The position numbers were made by a program, and so were the translations under genes. Below are positions 12,401 through 23,072 of a DNA stretch of 64,000 nt, one piece after another; positions within the stretch are counted from its first letter, which is position 1; each line of letters opens with the position of its first letter. This DNA is from Argentina anserina (lineage: Eukaryota; Streptophyta; Magnoliopsida; Rosales; Rosaceae). A model generated the notes under the pieces. It was not told the origin of the DNA. It made no database searches and was given only the letters and a program-made list of their open reading frames with translations. The stretch covers positions 1 through 64,000 of the forward strand of contig NW_026089481.1 in the NCBI RefSeq assembly GCF_933775445.1, given 5' to 3'.

Positions 12401-13013
12401 TTTTAAACTGAGTATCTTTACATCGTTTGCGTATGTTTACTATTCCAATTGTGTATCTTTACATCGTTTGCGTATCTTTACTATTCCAATTGTGTATCTT
12501 TTCATTTCTCGTTTGAGTATCTTTCTGTAAGGCTTCTGATGCGAGTTTCTATTGAATTTGAGAGTTTTGCAAGTGTGGGAGTGTGTTTCTTTCAAACTGA
12601 GTATCTTTACATCGTTTGCGTATCTTTACTATTCCAATTGTGTATCTTTACATCGTTTCCGTATCTTTACTATTCCAATTGTGTATCTTTACATCGTTTG
12701 CGTAGCTTTACTATTCCAATTGTGTATCTTTACATCGTTTGCGTATCTTTACTATTCCAATTCAGTATCTTTTCATTTCTCGTTTGAGTATCTTTCTGTA
12801 AGGCTTTCTGATGCGAGTTTCTATTGAATTTCAGAGTTTTGCAAGTGTGGGAGTGTGTTTCTTTCAAACTGAGTATCTTTACATCGTTTGCGTATGTTTA
12901 CTATTCCAATTGTGTATCTTTTCATCGTTTGCGTATCTTTACTATTCCAATTGTGTATCTTTTCATTTCTCGTTTGAGTATCTTTCTGTAAGGCTTCTGA
13001 TGCGAGTTTCTAT
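9421..13013 (+). repeat. HOR, 1,556 bp, eight monomers, about 2.3 copies
   Basis: Steps of 272, 189, 189, 190, 148, 189, 190 and 189 bp from 9427 repeat exactly from 10983, and the first two recur from 12539. The rare base GTAGCTTTAC is found in all three copies (near 9592, 11148, 12704), and TTTCTTTTAAACTG in both full copies (near 10846 and 12402). I saw no difference between the two full copies, though I did not align every base. The third copy ends near 13013, where GTATTTGAG is replaced by GAATTTGAG. Confidence 0.9.
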
Positions 13014-13141
13014 TGAATTTGAGAGTTTTGCAAGTGTGGGAGTGTGTTTCTTTCAAACTGAGTATCTTTACATCGTTTGCGTATCTTTACTATTCCAATT
13101 GTGTATCTTTACATCGTTTCCGTATCTTTACTATTCCAATT

Positions 13142-16100
13142 GTGTATCTTTACATCGTTTGCGTATCTTTACTATTCCAATTGTGTATCTTTACATCGTT
13201 TGCGTATCTTTACTATTCCAATTCAGTATCTTTTCATTTCTCGTTTGAGTATCTTTCTGTAAGGCTTTCTGATGCGAGTTTCTATTGAATTTCAGAGTTT
13301 TGCAAGTGTGGGAGTGTGTTTCTTTCAAACTGAGTATCTTTACATCGTTTGCGTATGTTTACTATTCCAATTGTGTATCTTTTCATCGTTTGCGTATCTT
13401 TACTATTCCAATTGTGTATCTTTTCATTTCTCGTTTGAGTATCTTTCTGTAAGGCTTCTGATGCGAGTTTCTATTGTATTTGAGAGTTTTGCAAGTGAGG
13501 GAGTGTGTTTCTTTCAAACTGAGTATCTTTATATCGTTTGCGTATCTTTACTATTCCAATTGTGTATCTTTACATCGTTTGCGTATCTTTACTATTCCAA
13601 TTGTGCATCTTTACATCGTTTGCGTATCTTTACTATTCCAATTGTGTATCTTTTCATTTCTCGTTTGAGTATCTTTCTGTAAGTCTTCTGATGCGAGTTT
13701 CTATTGAATTTGAGAGTTTTGCAAGTGTGGGAGTGTGTTTCTTTCAAACTGAGTATCTTTACATCGTTTGCGTATGTTTACTATTCCAATTGTGTATCTT
13801 TTCATCGTTTGCGTATCTTTACTATTCCAATTGTGTATCTTTTCTTTTGTCGTTTGAGTATCTTTCTGTAAGGCTTCTGATGCGAGTTTCTATTAAATTT
13901 GAGAGTTTTGCAAGTGTGGGAGTGTGTTTCTTTCAAACTGAGTATCTTTACATCGTTTGCGTATGTTTACTATTCCAATTGTGTATCTTTTCATCGTTTG
14001 CGTATCTTTACTATTCCAATTGTGTATCTTTTCTTTTCTCGTTTGAGTATCTTTCTGTAAGGCTTCTGATGCGAGTTTCTATTGAATTTGAGAGTTTTGC
14101 AAGTGTGGGAGTGTGTTTCTTTCAAACTGAGTATCTTTACATCGTTTGCGTATGTTTACTATTCCAATTGTGTATCTTTTCATCGTTTGCGTATCTTTAC
14201 TATTCCAATTGTGTATCTTTTCTTTTCTCGTTTGAGTATCTTTCTGTAAGGCTTCTGATGCGAGTTTCTATTGTATTTGAGAGTTTTGCAAGTGTGGGAG
14301 TGTGTTTCTTTCAAACTGAGTATCTTTACATCGTTTGCGTATCTTTACTATTCCAATTGTGTATCTTTCCATCGTTTGCGTATCTTTACTATTCCAATTG
14401 TGTATCTTTACATCGTTTGCGTATCTTTACTATTCCAATTGTGTATCTTTACATCGTTTGCGTATCTTTACTATTCCAATTGTGTATTTTTTCATTTCTC
14501 GTTTGAGTATCTTTCTGTAAGTCTTCTGATGCGAGTTTCTATTGAATTTGAGAGTTTTGCAAGTGTGGGAGTGTGTTTCTTTCAAACTGAGTATCTTTAC
14601 ATCGTTTGCGTATCTTTACTATTCCAATTGTGTATCTTTACATCGTTTGCGTATCTTTACTATTCCAATTGTGTATCTTTTCATTTCTCGTTTGAGTATC
14701 TTTCTGTAAGGCTTTCTGATGCGAGTTTCTATTGTATTTGAGAGTTTTGCAAGTGTGGGAGTGTGTTTCTTTCAAACTGAGTATCTTTACATCGTTTGCG
14801 TATCTTTACTATTCCAATTGTGTATCTTTTCATTTCTCGTTTGAGTATCTTTCTGTAAGGCTTCTGATGCGAGTTTCTATTGAAATTGAGAGTTTTGCAA
14901 GTGTGGGAGTGTGTTTCTTTCAAACTGAGTATCTTTACATCGTTTGCGTATCTTTACTATTCCAATTGTGTATCTTTACATCGTTTGCGTATCTTTACTA
15001 TTCCAATTGTGTATCTTTTCATTTCTCGTTTGAGTATCTTTCTGTAAGGCTTGTGATGCGAGTTTCTATTGTATTTGAGAGTTTTGCAAGTGTGGGAGTG
15101 TGTTTCTTTCAAACTGAGTATCTTTACATCGTTTGCGTATCTTTACTATTCCAATTGTGTATCTTTAAATCGTTTGCGTATCTTTACTATTCCAATTCAC
15201 TATCTTTTCATTTCTCGTTTGAGTATCTTTCTGTAAGGCTTTCTGATGCGAGTTTCTATTGAATTTGAGAGTTTTGCAAGTGTGGGAGTGTGTTTCTTTC
15301 AAACTGAGTATCTTTACATCGTTTGCGTATCTTTACTATTCCAATTGTGTATCTTTACATCGTTTGCGTATCTTTACTATTCCAATTCAGTATCTTTTCA
15401 TTTCTCGTTTGAGTATCTTTCTGTAAGGCTTTCTGATGCGAGTTTCTATTGAATTTCAGAGTTTTGCAAGTGTGGGAGTGTGTTTCTTTCAAACTGAGTA
15501 TCTTTACATCGTTTGCGTATGTTTACTATTCCAATTGTGTATCTTTTCATCGTTTGCGTATCTTTACTATTCCAATTGTGTATCTTTTCATTTCTCGTTT
15601 GAGTATCTTTCTGTAAGGCTTCTGATGCGAGTTTCTATTGTATTTGAGAGTTTTGCAAGTGAGGGAGTGTGTTTCTTTCAAACTGAGTATCTTTATATCG
15701 TTTGCGTATCTTTACTATTCCAATTGTGTATCTTTACATCGTTTGCGTATCTTTACTATTCCAATTGTGCATCTTTACATCGTTTGCGTATCTTTACTAT
15801 TCCAATTGTGTATCTTTTCATTTCTCGTTTGAGTATCTTTCTGTAAGTCTTCTGATGCGAGTTTCTATTGAATTTGAGAGTTTTGCAAGTGTGGGAGTGT
15901 GTTTCTTTCAAACTGAGTATCTTTACATCGTTTGCGTATGTTTACTATTCCAATTGTGTATCTTTTCATCGTTTGCGTATCTTTACTATTCCAATTGTGT
16001 ATCTTTTCTTTTGTCGTTTGAGTATCTTTCTGTAAGGCTTCTGATGCGAGTTTCTATTAAATTTGAGAGTTTTGCAAGTGTGGGAGTGTGTTTCTTTCAA

Positions 16101-17493
16101 ACTGAGTATCTTTACATCGTTTGCGTATGTTTACTATTCCAATTGTGTATCTTTTCATCGTTTGCGTATCTTTACTATTCCAATTGTGTATCTTTTCTTT
16201 TCTCGTTTGAGTATCTTTCTGTAAGGCTTCTGATGCGAGTTTCTATTGAATTTGAGAGTTTTGCAAGTGTGGGAGTGTGTTTCTTTCAAACTGAGTATCT
16301 TTACATCGTTTGCGTATGTTTACTATTCCAATTGTGTATCTTTTCATCGTTTGCGTATCTTTACTATTCCAATTGTGTATCTTTTCTTTTCTCGTTTGAG
16401 TATCTTTCTGTAAGGCTTCTGATGCGAGTTTCTATTGTATTTGAGAGTTTTGCAAGTGTGGGAGTGTGTTTCTTTCAAACTGAGTATCTTTACATCGTTT
16501 GCGTATCTTTACTATTCCAATTGTGTATCTTTACATCGTTTGCGTATCTTTACTATTCCAATTGTGTATCTTTACATCGTTTGCGTATCTTTACTATTCC
16601 AATTGTGTATCTTTACATCGTTTGCGTATCTTTACTATTCCAATTGTGTATTTTTTCATTTCTCGTTTGAGTATCTTTCTGTAAGTCTTCTGATGCGAGT
16701 TTCTATTGAATTTGAGAGTTTTGCAAGTGTGGGAGTGTGTTTCTTTCAAACTGAGTATCTTTACATCGTTTGCGTATCTTTACTATTCCAATTGTGTATC
16801 TTTACATCGTTTGCGTATCTTTACTATTCCAATTGTGTATCTTTTCATTTCTCGTTTGAGTATCTTTCTGTAAGGCTTTCTGATGCGAGTTTCTATTGTA
16901 TTTGAGAGTTTTGCAAGTGTGGGAGTGTGTTTCTTTCAAACTGAGTATCTTTACATCGTTTGCGTATCTTTACTATTCCAATTGTGTATCTTTTCATTTC
17001 TCGTTTGAGTATCTTTCTGTAAGGCTTCTGATGCGAGTTTCTATTGAAATTGAGAGTTTTGCAAGTGTGGGAGTGTGTTTCTTTCAAACTGAGTATCTTT
17101 ACATCGTTTGCGTATCTTTACTATTCCAATTGTGTATCTTTACATCGTTTGCGTATCTTTACTATTCCAATTGTGTATCTTTTCATTTCTCGTTTGAGTA
17201 TCTTTCTGTAAGGCTTGTGATGCGAGTTTCTATTGTATTTGAGAGTTTTGCAAGTGTGGGAGTGTGTTTCTTTCAAACTGAGTATCTTTACATCGTTTGC
17301 GTATCTTTACTATTCCAATTGTGTATCTTTAAATCGTTTGCGTATCTTTACTATTCCAATTCACTATCTTTTCATTTCTCGTTTGAGTATCTTTCTGTAA
17401 GGCTTTCTGATGCGAGTTTCTATTGAATTTGAGAGTTTTGCAAGTGTGGGAGTGTGTTTCTTTCAAACTGAGTATCTTTACATCGTTTGCGTA
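13142..17493 (+). repeat. HOR, 2,164 bp, eleven monomers, two copies
   Basis: Steps of 189, 230, 189, 189, 189, 271, 190, 148, 189, 190 and 190 bp from 13272 repeat from 15436. Private markers are shared 2,164 bp apart: GTGAGGGAG (near 13496/15660), TTTATATCG (13529/15693), GTGCATC (13604/15768), CTATTAAATTT (13891/16055), GTATTTTTTC (14484/16648), GAAATTGAG (14881/17045) and CACTATC (15198/17362). The only difference I found is C at 14369 against A at 16533. Confidence 0.92.
14213..14483 (+). repeat. 271-bp monomer (n = 4, short D), example
   Basis: Four 41-bp subrepeats with the short D. Its second subrepeat carries TTTCCATCG at 14369, the one base that separates the two 2,164-bp HOR copies. 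The matching monomer in the second copy starts at 16377. Confidence 0.88.
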
Positions 17494-17616
17494 TGTTTAC
17501 TATTCCAATTGTGTATCTTTACATCGTTTCCGTATCTTTACTATTCCAATTGTGTATCTTTACTATTCCAATTGTGTATCTTTTCATCGTTTGCGTATCT
17601 TTACTATTCCAATTGT
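17364..17616 (+). repeat. Anomalous 253-bp monomer with an extra B segment
   Basis: This monomer reads C-D-A-B-A-B-B-A'-B. Its length is 23 + 85 + 3 x 41 + 22 = 253, off the 41-bp ladder by one B. The two B segments lie at 17532-17553 and 17554-17575. The extra segment joins exactly at the octamer boundary. The same structure recurs 1,554 bp downstream. Confidence 0.9.
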
Positions 17617-17888
17617 GTATCTTTTCATTTCTCGTTTGAGTATCTTTCTGTAAGGCTTTCTGATGCGAGTTTCTATTGTATTTGAGAGTTTTGCAAGTGT
17701 GGGAGTGTGTTTCTTTCAAACTGAGTATCTTTACATCGTTTGCGTATCTTTACTATTCCAATTGTGTATCTTTACATCGTTTGCGTATCTTTACTATTCC
17801 AATTGTGTATCTTTACATCGTTTGCGTATCTTTACTATTCCAATTGTGTATCTTTACATCGTTTGCGTATCTTTACTATTCCAATTCA

Positions 17889-18728
17889 GTATCTTTTCAT
17901 TTCTCGTTTGAGTATCTTTCTGTAAGGCTTTCTGATGCGAGTTTCTATTGAATTTCAGAGTTTTGCAAGTGTGGGAGTGTGTTTTTTTCAAACTGAGTAT
18001 CTTTACATCGTTTGCGTATGTTTACTATTCCAATTGTGTATCTTTTCATCGTTTGCGTATCTTTACTATTCCAATTGTGTATCTTTTCTTTTATCGTTTG
18101 AGTATCTTTCTGTAAGGCTTCTGATGCGAGTTTCTATTGTATTTGAGAGTTTTGCAAGTGTGGGAGTGTGTTTCTTTCAAACTGAGTATCTTTACATCGT
18201 TTGCGTATCTTTACTATTCCAATTGTGTATCTTTACATCGTTTGCGTATCTTTACTATTCCAATTGTGTATCTTTACATCGTTTGCGTATCTTTACTATT
18301 CCAATTCAGTATCTTTTCATTTCTCGTTTGAGTATCTTTCTGTAAGGCTTTCTGATGCGAGTTTCTATTGAATTTCAGAGTTTTGCAAGTGTGGGAGTGT
18401 GTTTTTTTCAAACTGAGTATCTTTACATCGTTTGCGTATGTTTACTATTCCAATTGTGTATCTTTTCATCGTTTGCGTATCTTTACTATTCCAATTGTGT
18501 ATCTTTTCTTTTATCGTTTGAGTATCTTTCTGTAAGGCTTCTGATGCGAGTTTCTATTGTATTTGAGAGTTTTGCAAGTGTGGGAGTGTGTTTCTTTCAA
18601 ACTGAGTATCTTTACATCGTTTGCGTATCTTTACTATTCCAATTGTGTATCTTTACATCGTTTGCGTATCTTTACTATTCCAATTGTGTATCTTTACATC
18701 GTTTGCGTATCTTTACTATTCCAATTGT
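17889..18728 (+). repeat. Nested 420-bp dimer, two copies
   Basis: A 189-bp plus 231-bp pair starting at C 17889 is repeated from 18309. Both halves have the poly-T marker GTGTTTTTTTCAAAC and the C variant TTTTCTTTTATCG. The same dimer pair recurs at about 19443-20282 in the second 1,554-bp copy, so the dimer arose before the larger duplication. Confidence 0.85.
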
Positions 18729-18917
18729 GTATCTTTTCATTTCTCGTTTGAGTATCTTTCTGTAAGGCTTCTGATGCGAGTTTCTATTGAATTTGAGAGT
18801 TTTGCAAGTGTGGGAGTGTGTTTCTTTCAAACTGAGTATCTTTACATCGTTTGCGTATGTTTACTATTCCAATTAAGTATCTTTACATCGTTTGCGTATC
18901 TTTACTATTCCAAATGT

Positions 18918-19170
18918 GTATCTTTTCATTTCTCGTTTGAGTATCTTTCTGTAAGGCTTTCTGATGCGAGTTTCTATTGAATTTGAGAGTTTTGCAAGTG
19001 TGGGAGTGTGTTTCTTTCAAACTGAGTATCTTTACATCGTTTGCGTATGTTTACTATTCCAATTGTGTATCTTTACATCGTTTCCGTATCTTTACTATTC
19101 CAATTGTGTATCTTTACTATTCCAATTGTGTATCTTTTCATCGTTTGCGTATCTTTACTATTCCAATTGT
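18918..19170 (+). repeat. Second copy of the 253-bp B-B monomer
   Basis: Same C-D-A-B-A-B-B-A'-B layout as at 17364, displaced by 1,554 bp. The extra B lies at 19108-19129. Two copies at the HOR distance show that the half-unit event preceded the 1,554-bp duplication. Confidence 0.9.
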
Positions 19171-20471
19171 GTATCTTTTCATTTCTCGTTTGAGTATCTT
19201 TCTGTAAGGCTTTCTGATGCGAGTTTCTATTGTATTTGAGAGTTTTGCAAGTGTGGGAGTGTGTTTCTTTCAAACTGAGTATCTTTACATCGTTTGCGTA
19301 TCTTTACTATTCCAATTGTGTATCTTTACATCGTTTGCGTATCTTTACTATTCCAATTGTGTATCTTTACATCGTTTGCGTATCTTTACTATTCCAATTG
19401 TGTATCTTTACATCGTTTGCGTATCTTTACTATTCCAATTCAGTATCTTTTCATTTCTCGTTTGAGTATCTTTCTGTAAGGCTTTCTGATGCGAGTTTCT
19501 ATTGAATTTCAGAGTTTTGCAAGTGTGGGAGTGTGTTTTTTTCAAACTGAGTATCTTTACATCGTTTGCGTATGTTTACTATTCCAATTGTGTATCTTTT
19601 CATCGTTTGCGTATCTTTACTATTCCAATTGTGTATCTTTTCTTTTATCGTTTGAGTATCTTTCTGTAAGGCTTCTGATGCGAGTTTCTATTGTATTTGA
19701 GAGTTTTGCAAGTGTGGGAGTGTGTTTCTTTCAAACTGAGTATCTTTACATCGTTTGCGTATCTTTACTATTCCAATTGTGTATCTTTAAATCGTTTGCG
19801 TATCTTTACTATTCCAATTGTGTATCTTTACATCGTTTGCGTATCTTTACTATTCCAATTCAGTATCTTTTCATTTCTCGTTTGAGTATCTTTCTGTAAG
19901 GCTTTCTGATGCGAGTTTCTATTGAATTTCAGAGTTTTGCAAGTGTGGGAGTGTGTTTTTTTCAAACTGAGTATCTTTACATCGTTTGCGTATGTTTACT
20001 ATTCCAATTGTGTATCTTTTCATCGTTTGCGTATCTTTACTATTCCAATTGTGTATCTTTTCTTTTATCGTTTGAGTATCTTTCTGTAAGGCTTCTGATG
20101 CGAGTTTCTATTGTATTTGAGAGTTTTGCAAGTGTGGGAGTGTGTTTCTTTCAAACTGAGTATCTTTACATCGTTTGCGTATCTTTACTATTCCAATTGT
20201 GTATCTTTACATCGTTTGCGTATCTTTACTATTCCAATTGTGTATCTTTACATCGTTTGCGTATCTTTACTATTCCAATTGTGTATCTTTTCATTTCTCG
20301 TTTGAGTATCTTTCTGTAAGGCTTCTGATGCGAGTTTCTATTGAATTTGAGAGTTTTGCAAGTGTGGGAGTGTGTTTCTTTCAAACTGAGTATCTTTACA
20401 TCGTTTGCGTATGTTTACTATTCCAATTGTGTATCTTTACATCGTTTGCGTATCTTTACTATTCCAAATGT

Positions 20472-23072
20472 GTATCTTTTCATTTCTCGTTTGAGTATCT
20501 TTCTGTAAGGCTTTCTGATGCGAGTTTCTATTGAATTTGAGAGTTTTGCAAGTGTGGGAGTGTGTTTCTTTCAAACTGAGTATCTTTACATCGTTTGCGT
20601 ATCTTTACTATTCCAATTGTGTATCTTTACATCGTTTCCGTATCTTTACTATTCCAATTGTGTATCTTTACATCGTTTGCGTATCTTTACTATTCCAATT
20701 GTGTATCTTTACATCGTTTGCGTATCTTTACTATTCCAATTCAGTATCTTTTCATTTCTCGTTTGAGTATCTTTCTGTAAGGCTTTCTGATGCGAGTTTC
20801 TATTGAATTTCAGAGTTTTGCAAGTGTGGGAGTGTGTTTCTTTCAAACTGAGTATCTTTACATCGTTTGCGTATGTTTACTATTCCAATTGTGTATCTTT
20901 TCATCGTTTGCGTATCTTTACTATTCCAATTGTGTATCTTTTCTTTTGTCGTTTTAGTATCTTTCTGTAAGGCTTCTGATGCGAGTTTCTATTGTATTTG
21001 AGAGTTTTGCAAGTGTGGGAGTGTGTTTCTTTCAAACTGAGTATCTTTACATCGTTTGCGTATCTTTACTATTCCAATTGTGTATCTTTACATCGTTTGC
21101 GTATCTTTACTATTCCAATTGTGTATATTTTCATTTCTCGTTTGAGTATCTTTCTGTAAGTCTTCTGATGCGAGTTTCTATTGAATTTGAGAGTTTTGCA
21201 AGTGTGGGAGTGTGTTTCTTTCAAACTGAGTATCTTTACATCGTTTGCGTATCTTTACTATTCCAATTGTGTATCTTTACATCGTTTCCGTATCTTTACT
21301 ATTCCAATTGTGTATCTTTACATCGTTTGCGTATCTTTACTATTCCAATTGTGTATCTTTACATCGTTTGCGTATCTTTACTATTCCAATTCAGTATCTT
21401 TTCATTTCTCGTTTGAGTATCTTTCTGTAAGGCTTTCTGATGCGAGTTTCTATTGAATTTGAGAGTTTTGCAAGTGTGGGAGTGTGTTTCTTTCAAACTG
21501 AGTATCTTTACATCGTTTGCGTATCTTTACTATTCCAATTGTGTATCTTTACATCGTTTGCGTATCTTTACTATTCCAATTGTGTATCTTTTCATTTCTC
21601 GTTTGAGTATCTTTCTGTAAGGCTTGTGATGCGAGTTTCTATTGTATTTGAGAGTTTTGCAAGTGTGGGAGTGTGTTTCTTTCAAACTGAGTATCTTTAC
21701 ATCGTTTGCGTATCTTTACTATTCCAATTGTGTATCTTTAAATCGTTTGCGTATCTTTACTATTCCAATTGTGTATCTTTTCATTTCTCGTTTGAGTATC
21801 TTTCTGTAAGGCTTCTGATGCGAGTTTCTATTGAATTTGAGAGTTTTGCAAGTGTGGGAGTGTGTTTCTTTCAAACTGAGTATCTTTACATCGTTTGCGT
21901 ATCTTTACTATTCCAATTGTGTATCTTTACATCGTTTCCGTATCTTTACTATTCCAATTGTGTATCTTTACATCGTTTGCGTATCTTTACTATTCCAATT
22001 GTGTATCTTTACATCGTTTGCGTATCTTTACTATTCCAATTCAGTATCTTTTCATTTCTCGTTTGAGTATCTTTCTGTAAGGCTTTCTGATGCGAGTTTC
22101 TATTGAATTTCAGAGTTTTGCAAGTGTGGGAGTGTGTTTCTTTCAAACTGAGTATCTTTACATCGTTTGCGTATGTTTACTATTCCAATTGTGTATCTTT
22201 TCATCGTTTGCGTATCTTTACTATTCCAATTGTGTATCTTTTCTTTTGTCGTTTGAGTATCTTTCTGTAAGGCTTCTGATGCGAGTTTCTATTGTATTTG
22301 AGAGTTTTGCAAGTGTGGGAGTGTGTTTCTTTCAAACTGAGTATCTTTACATCGTTTGCGTATCTTTACTATTCCAATTGTGTTTCTTTACATCGTTTGC
22401 GTATCTTTACTATTCCAATTGTGTATATTTTCATTTCTCGTTTGAGTATCTTTCTGTAAGTCTTCTGATGCGAGTTTCTATTGAATTTGAGAGTTTTGCA
22501 AGTGTGGGAGTGTGTTTCTTTCAAACTGAGTATCTTTACATCGTTTGCGTATCTTTACTATTCCAATTGTGTATCTTTACATCGTTTCCGTATCTTTACT
22601 ATTCCAATTGTGTATCTTTACATCGTTTGCGTATCTTTACTATTCCAATTGTGTATCTTTACATCGTTTGCGTATCTTTACTATTCCAATTGAGTATCTT
22701 TTCATTTCTCGTTTGAGTATCTTTCTGTAAGGCTTTCTGATGCGAGTTTCTATTGAATTTGAGAGTTTTGCAAGTGTGGGAGTGTGTTTCTTTCAAACTG
22801 AGTATCTTTACATCGTTTGCGTATCTTTACTATTCCAATTGTGTATCTTTACATCGTTTGCGTATCTTTACTATTCCAATTGTGTATCTTTTCATTTCTC
22901 GTTTGAGTATCTTTCTGTAAGGCTTGTGATGCGAGTTTCTATTGTATTTGAGAGTTTTGCAAGTGTGGGAGTGTGTTTCTTTCAAACTGAGTATCTTTAC
23001 ATCGTTTGCGTATCTTTACTATTCCAATTGTGTATCTTCAAATCGTTTGCGTATCTTTACTATTCCAATTGT
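20472..23072 (+). repeat. 650-bp trimer (272+189+189), four copies
   Basis: D landmarks 20518, 21168, 21818 and 22468 each start a 272, 189, 189 series. Copies 1 and 3, and copies 2 and 4, share body variants (GAATTTCAG then GTATTTGAG, against GAATTTGAG then GGCTTGTG with TTTAAATCG or TTCAAATCG). The functional period is therefore 1,300 bp, with GTATATTTTC near 21122 and 22422. Differences include GTTTTAGTATC near 20952, GTGTTTCTTT near 22381 and AATTGAGTATC near 22688. Confidence 0.85.

Larger units (their letters stand above)
17371..20601 (+). repeat. HOR, 1,554 bp, seven monomers, about two copies
   Basis: Steps of 253, 272, 189, 231, 189, 230 and 190 bp from 17410 repeat from 18964. Both copies carry GTGTTTTTTTCAAAC in the same two monomers (near 17981 and 18401; 19535 and 19955) and the extra-B monomer. 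Differences seen: AATTAAGTATC near 18873 against AATTGTGTATC near 20427, and A at 19790 against C at 18236. The copies part near 19048/20602. Confidence 0.9.

Noticed and set aside
13538..16670. Long + strand open frames (about 320 codons) with a hydrophobic repeated translation
   Set aside because: They come from runs of 189-bp monomers, which keep frame. Neighbouring monomers of 190, 148, 230 or 272 bp shift frame and end them. All variants are at repeat-wide positions, with no codon pattern, and the same DNA is open in several frames.
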